Shown here one piece after another: positions 4,698 to 7,898 of a DNA stretch of 7,898 nucleotides. This DNA is from Clostridiaceae bacterium (GTDB lineage: Bacteria; Bacillota; Clostridia; Oscillospirales; Acutalibacteraceae), in contig JAEDIL010000083.1 of NCBI GenBank assembly GCA_016292455.1, positions 1-7,898 of the forward strand. The letters run 5' to 3'. Numbering within the stretch: position 1 is the first letter of the stretch; each line of letters begins with the position of its first letter. The notes below the pieces were generated by a model that saw nothing but the letters and a program-made list of their open reading frames with translations, was not told the origin of the DNA and searched no databases. The position numbers and the translations under genes are program-made.

Positions 4698-6575
4698 ATG
4701 AATAAAAAACAGAAAAAGAATTTGCTGCGGATTGTTGTTTCTGCCGTTCTTGTTATTGCTCTGTCTTTTCTCTTTGAATCGGTGCAGCCTCTAATACCGG
4801 TTCAGGCTGTTCTTTATCTGATACCGTACCTAATTATCGGATATGACATTCTGAAAAAGGGCGTAAAAGGCATTTTCAAAGGGCAGATTTTTGACGAAAA
4901 CTTCCTCATGGCTGTTGCAACCGTCGGTGCTTTCGGACTTGGCGACTTCCGCGAGGGCGTTGCTGTTATGATCTTCTATCAGATTGGCGAATTGTTTGAA
5001 AGCGTTGCCGTTGGAAAAAGCCGAAAAAACATCGCCGAGCTTATGGACATCCGCCCTGACTATGCAAACATTGAACTTGACGGGACTCTCACAAGGGTTG
5101 ACCCGGACGAAGTTGAAACCGGCAGTGTAATAATTGTAAATCCGGGAGAAAAGATTCCGATTGACGGCGTAATAATCTCCGGCTCAACAACGCTTGACAC
5201 AAGCGCGCTCACCGGTGAAAGCATACCGAAAAGCGCGAAGGAAAAAGACGAAGTCACAAGCGGCTGCATCAACCTTTCGGGTACGGTCAGAATCAGAACA
5301 ACCAGACCGTTCGGCGAATCTACGGTTTCAAAAATTCTTGACCTGGTTGAAAACTCCGCATTGAAAAAATCAACGTCAGAGAACTTTATAACAAAATTTG
5401 CAAGGTACTACACTCCTGCCGTTTGCATCGGCGCGTTCGCCCTTGCGTTCATTCCTCCGGTTGTCAATCTCATTTCCGGCTCTGCGGCGGCATGGGGAGA
5501 TTGGATTACAAGAGCTCTCACTTTCCTTGTTATCAGCTGTCCCTGCGCACTTGTCATTTCAATCCCTCTCAGCTTTTTTGCCGGAATCGGCTGTGCTTCA
5601 AGCAACGGAATTCTTGTCAAAGGTTCAAACTATCTTGAAGCGCTTTCAAGCGCAAGATATTTTGTTTTTGACAAGACAGGAACTCTCACAAAAGGTGTTT
5701 TTGAAGTTACCGGCATATATCCTGCCGCAGGCTTTGACAGCAGCAGTCTGCTGTACTATGCCGCATACGCCGAAAGCGGTTCTAGCCACCCGATAAGCGT
5801 CAGCCTCAAAAAAGCCTTCGGCGGGAAAGTTGAAAGAGAAAATGTTCAGAATATTCAGGAAATTTCCGGTCACGGAGTTTCTGCCGTTGTTGACGGAAAA
5901 CAGGTTTTCGTAGGCAACAGCAGACTGATGAAAAACGAAGGCATTGTTATCGTTCAGGAGCACAACGAAGGTACGGTTGTATACGTTGCCGTTGACAACG
6001 TATACGCCGGCTGCATCGTCATCTCCGACTCGATAAAGCCGAACGCCGAAAAGGCCGTTTCCGAACTGAAACAAAGCGGAATAGCAAAAACAGTCATGCT
6101 GACCGGGGATTCAGAAAAAGCGGCGGAATATGTTGCCGCAGAGCTCGGTATTGATGAATACCGAGCGCAGCTTCTTCCGGCAGACAAGGTTTTTCAGGTT
6201 GAAAAACTGCTCGAAGAGAAAGACAAAAAAGGCAAGCTCGTTTTTGTGGGTGACGGAATCAACGACGCGCCCGTTCTTTCAAGAGCAGACATAGGTATTG
6301 CAATGGGTGCGCTAGGCTCAGACGCGGCAATTGAAGCGGCAGATATTGTCCTTATGGATGACGACCCCGCAAAGCTTTCGCTTGCGATGAAAATCTCCTC
6401 AGGAACGCTGAAAATTGTTAAGGAAAACATTGTGTTTGCCCTTTTCGTTAAAGCGGTCTGCCTCGTTCTCGGCGCACTAGGCATTGCGAATATGTGGCTC
6501 GCAATTTTTGCAGACGTCGGAGTAATGGTTATTGCCGTACTCAACGCAACAAGAGCATTGAGGATTAGAAAATAG
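4698..6575 (+). CDS. zntA: P1B-2-type Zn2+/Cd2+/Pb2+-exporting ATPase without N-terminal HMA domain
   Basis: This 625-aa inner-membrane pump exports soft divalent metals using ATP. Motifs in order are the actuator TGES (172-175), membrane CPC (281-283, VISCPCALVIS), phosphorylation site DKTGTLT (D325), the HP pair of the nucleotide-binding domain (H364-P365), and GDGINDAP (518-525). K585 in TM7 and D606 in TM8 (FADVGV) are 21 residues apart, as are the conserved Lys and Asp of E. coli ZntA (K693, D714), which points to Zn/Cd/Pb rather than Cu. About eight membrane segments are expected: pairs near 8-50 and 68-105, then about 245-295 and 573-618. The protein starts almost at TM1 and has no metal-binding domain of its own; that domain is the separate upstream HMA gene. 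ATG at 4698 has AGGAAG 7 nt upstream, whereas the open frame from 4659 would overlap the HMA gene. Regulation is probably by an ArsR-type repressor at the promoter. Confidence 0.93.
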   Translation: MNKKQKKNLLRIVVSAVLVIALSFLFESVQPLIPVQAVLYLIPYLIIGYDILKKGVKGIFKGQIFDENFLMAVATVGAFGLGDFREGVAVMIFYQIGELFESVAVGKSRKNIAELMDIRPDYANIELDGTLTRVDPDEVETGSVIIVNPGEKIPIDGVIISGSTTLDTSALTGESIPKSAKEKDEVTSGCINLSGTVRIRTTRPFGESTVSKILDLVENSALKKSTSENFITKFARYYTPAVCIGAFALAFIPPVVNLISGSAAAWGDWITRALTFLVISCPCALVISIPLSFFAGIGCASSNGILVKGSNYLEALSSARYFVFDKTGTLTKGVFEVTGIYPAAGFDSSSLLYYAAYAESGSSHPISVSLKKAFGGKVERENVQNIQEISGHGVSAVVDGKQVFVGNSRLMKNEGIVIVQEHNEGTVVYVAVDNVYAGCIVISDSIKPNAEKAVSELKQSGIAKTVMLTGDSEKAAEYVAAELGIDEYRAQLLPADKVFQVEKLLEEKDKKGKLVFVGDGINDAPVLSRADIGIAMGALGSDAAIEAADIVLMDDDPAKLSLAMKISSGTLKIVKENIVFALFVKAVCLVLGALGIANMWLAIFADVGVMVIAVLNATRALRIRK

Positions 6576-6590
6576 ACTAAAACTAAAAAA

Positions 6591-6750
6591 GGGGCTGTCG
6601 CATTCAGATGCAGAAACCGTTTTCTTCACCCCGAAGCTGTATACAGATACTGCGAGCGGGTGAAAAAACGGTTAAAAAAGAAAAATGCAACCATACAATT
6701 TTGCATTTCAGCATTTTTCTTTTTTGTTCTGCGCTAAATGCGACAGCCCC
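6591..6750. repeat. 160-bp foldback element with perfect 14-bp terminal inverted repeats (MITE-like)
   Basis: The ends GGGGCTGTCGCATT (6591-6604) and AATGCGACAGCCCC (6737-6750) are exact reverse complements. The stem resumes as GCAGAA (6610-6615) with TTCTGC (6727-6732). Inside are two more stems: AACCGTTTTCTTCACCCCG (6615-6633) with CGGGTGAAAAAACGGTT (6657-6673, two one-base bulges), whose loop holds the palindrome CTGTATACAG (6637-6646), and a 15-bp perfect stem at 6674-6688 with 6711-6725. Nearly the whole element can pair as a three-way junction. It encodes no credible protein and shows no clear target duplication (left flank AAAAAA, right flank GGCAAT). It may be a miniature inverted-repeat element, a dispersed intergenic repeat or a structured RNA. 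Confidence 0.65.
6674..6725. terminator. Bidirectional terminator between the ATPase and uvrA genes
   Basis: AAAAAAGAAAAATGC (6674-6688) pairs perfectly with GCATTTTTCTTTTTT (6711-6725), giving T-rich 3' arms on both strands. An alternative inner stem, AAATGCAA (6683-6690) with TTGCATTT (6701-6708), competes. The two genes converge here, 99 nt after the ATPase stop on one side and 45 nt after the uvrA stop on the other, so one hairpin can serve both. Confidence 0.65.
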
Positions 6751-6769
6751 GGCAATATCGTCTCTTTTC

Positions 6770-7898
6770 TTACAGCAGCTTTTTGAGATACTGACCGGTA
6801 TATGAAGCCGGGTTTTCCGCCACCTGCTCCGGTGTGCCTTCGGCAACAATTGTTCCTCCGCCGTCTCCTCCTTCGGGGCCGAGGTCAATAATGTAATCGG
6901 CGGTTTTTATTACGTCAAGGTTGTGTTCAATGACAACAACGGTGTTGCCTGAATCAACAAGCTTCTGCAAAACCTCAACAAGTCTGTGAACGTCTGCGGT
7001 ATGAAGTCCGGTTGTGGGTTCATCAAGAACATAAACCGTTCTTCCGGTTGCTCTTTTGGAAAGCTCGGTTGAAAGCTTGACGCGCTGGGCCTCACCGCCG
7101 GAAAGCGTTGTTGCCGGCTGACCGATTTTAATATAGCCGAGACCGACGTCATAAAGTGTTTTCAGCTTGTTATATATTTTCGGAATGCTCGAGAAAAAGT
7201 TCATTCCCTCTGCAACAGTCATTTCAAGGACATCGAAAATTGACTTTCCTTTGTATTTTACAGCAAGCGTCTCATTGTTATATCTCTTTCCCTTGCAGAC
7301 ATCGCAGGGAACAAAAATATCGGCAAGAAAATGCATCTCGATTTTGACAATTCCGTCACCGCTGCAGGCTTCGCACCTGCCACCCTTTACGTTGAAGGAA
7401 AATCGGCTGGCGGAATAGCCCTTCATCTTTGCGTCAACGGTGTTCGCAAAAAGCTCGCGAATATCGTTGAATACTCCCGTATATGTGGCCGGATTTGAAC
7501 GCGGAGTTCTTCCTATCGGAGACTGGTCAATGTTAATGATTTTATCCAGGTTTTCAACACCCTCAATACGATCAAATTTCCCGGGGAATTTTTTTGCATT
7601 GTTAAGCTCTGAGGCAAGGTGCTTGTAGATTATCTCATTGACAAGCGATGACTTTCCCGAACCGGAAACGCCGGTAATGCAGACAAATTCGCCGAGAGGT
7701 ATTGAAACGTCAATATTTTTAAGGTTGTTCTCACATGCGCCGAATACACGCAGAAAATTCCCGTTACCCTCCCGTCGGTTTTCGGGAACGGGTATTTTCT
7801 TCTTTCCGGAAAGATACAGCCCGGTCTGTGACTGCTCGCAGTTCAGAATATCATCAATAGTACCCTGGCAGACAACTTCACCGCCGTTCACTCCGGCA
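6770..7898 (-). CDS. uvrA: UvrA, excinuclease ABC subunit A, C-terminal part (5' end outside the window)
   Basis: UvrA is the damage-recognition ATPase of nucleotide excision repair and loads UvrB on lesions. The window holds about 375 C-terminal residues of a protein usually near 940 aa, and the frame runs off the right edge. Visible are VNGGEVVCQGT at the cut, the second-half Walker A GVSGSGKSSL (about 7643-7672), and INIDQSPIGRTPRSNPATYTG. The zinc module is C-x2-C-x19-C-x2-C (CEAC at 7364-7375, CDVC at 7295-7306), with the E. coli UvrA spacing. ABC signature LSGGEAQRV (about 7081-7105) and Walker B VYVLDEPTTGLH (about 7000-7037) follow. All motifs are intact. The end, YTGQYLKKLL, is the normal UvrA C-terminus. 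The gene converges on the metal operon and ends 20 nt from the foldback element. Confidence 0.97.
   Translation of the reverse strand, partial: AGVNGGEVVCQGTIDDILNCEQSQTGLYLSGKKKIPVPENRREGNGNFLRVFGACENNLKNIDVSIPLGEFVCITGVSGSGKSSLVNEIIYKHLASELNNAKKFPGKFDRIEGVENLDKIINIDQSPIGRTPRSNPATYTGVFNDIRELFANTVDAKMKGYSASRFSFNVKGGRCEACSGDGIVKIEMHFLADIFVPCDVCKGKRYNNETLAVKYKGKSIFDVLEMTVAEGMNFFSSIPKIYNKLKTLYDVGLGYIKIGQPATTLSGGEAQRVKLSTELSKRATGRTVYVLDEPTTGLHTADVHRLVEVLQKLVDSGNTVVVIEHNLDVIKTADYIIDLGPEGGDGGGTIVAEGTPEQVAENPASYTGQYLKKLL

Noticed and set aside
6604..6888. Open frames inside the foldback element and across the uvrA end
   Set aside because: They translate the inverted repeats and the antisense of uvrA. 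No ribosome binding site or protein pattern supports them.
7889..7891. GTG as a start codon for a short UvrA-like protein
   Set aside because: The frame continues upstream to the window edge as GVNGGEVV, a normal internal UvrA stretch, so this is a cut gene and not a short one.

Overview
The window looks like chromosomal DNA of a gut-associated Clostridia-type Bacillota (Firmicutes). The reasons are AGGAGG-type ribosome binding sites, moderate GC with AT-rich intergenic DNA, consensus TTGACA/TATAAT signals, and a GH112 phosphorylase with a GH136-like gene pair, a combination known from milk-oligosaccharide and mucin users of the gut. This is inferred from gene content and signals; no marker gene fixes the genus.

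Layout. Positions 1-193 hold two strong hairpins closing the operon to their right and probably a plus-strand gene ending at or before the left edge. Positions 4103 to 194 (minus strand) are a tight three-gene operon. Its first gene is a small all-helical protein resembling SurA-type or GH136 helper domains. It overlaps by 41 nt a 432-aa right-handed parallel beta-helix protein, which is followed 12 nt later by a GH112 1,3-beta-galactosyl-N-acetylhexosamine phosphorylase. I read the first two as the separate helper and catalytic chains of a GH136-type lacto-N-biosidase. The phosphorylase would split the released Gal-beta-1,3-HexNAc disaccharide into galactose 1-phosphate and free N-acetylhexosamine. 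None of the three has a visible signal peptide, so the pathway looks cytoplasmic and would need an importer encoded elsewhere.

Positions 4104-4458 are a divergent regulatory region. The plus-strand side has a near-perfect sigma-A promoter with an ArsR/SmtB-like operator in its spacer and a second copy just downstream of the start point. It drives a 72-aa stand-alone HMA metallochaperone (4459-4677) and a P1B-2-type Zn/Cd/Pb-exporting ATPase without an N-terminal metal-binding domain (4698-6575). No ArsR-type regulator gene lies in the window.

Positions 6591-6750 are a 160-bp element with perfect 14-bp terminal inverted repeats and internal stems that fold into a three-way junction. It sits between the converging ATPase and uvrA genes, probably acts as a two-way terminator, and looks like a MITE or dispersed intergenic repeat. 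Positions 6770-7898 are the C-terminal part of uvrA (nucleotide excision repair), cut by the right edge.

The most interesting part is the two-gene GH136-like unit with its dedicated phosphorylase, followed by the folded 160-bp element.
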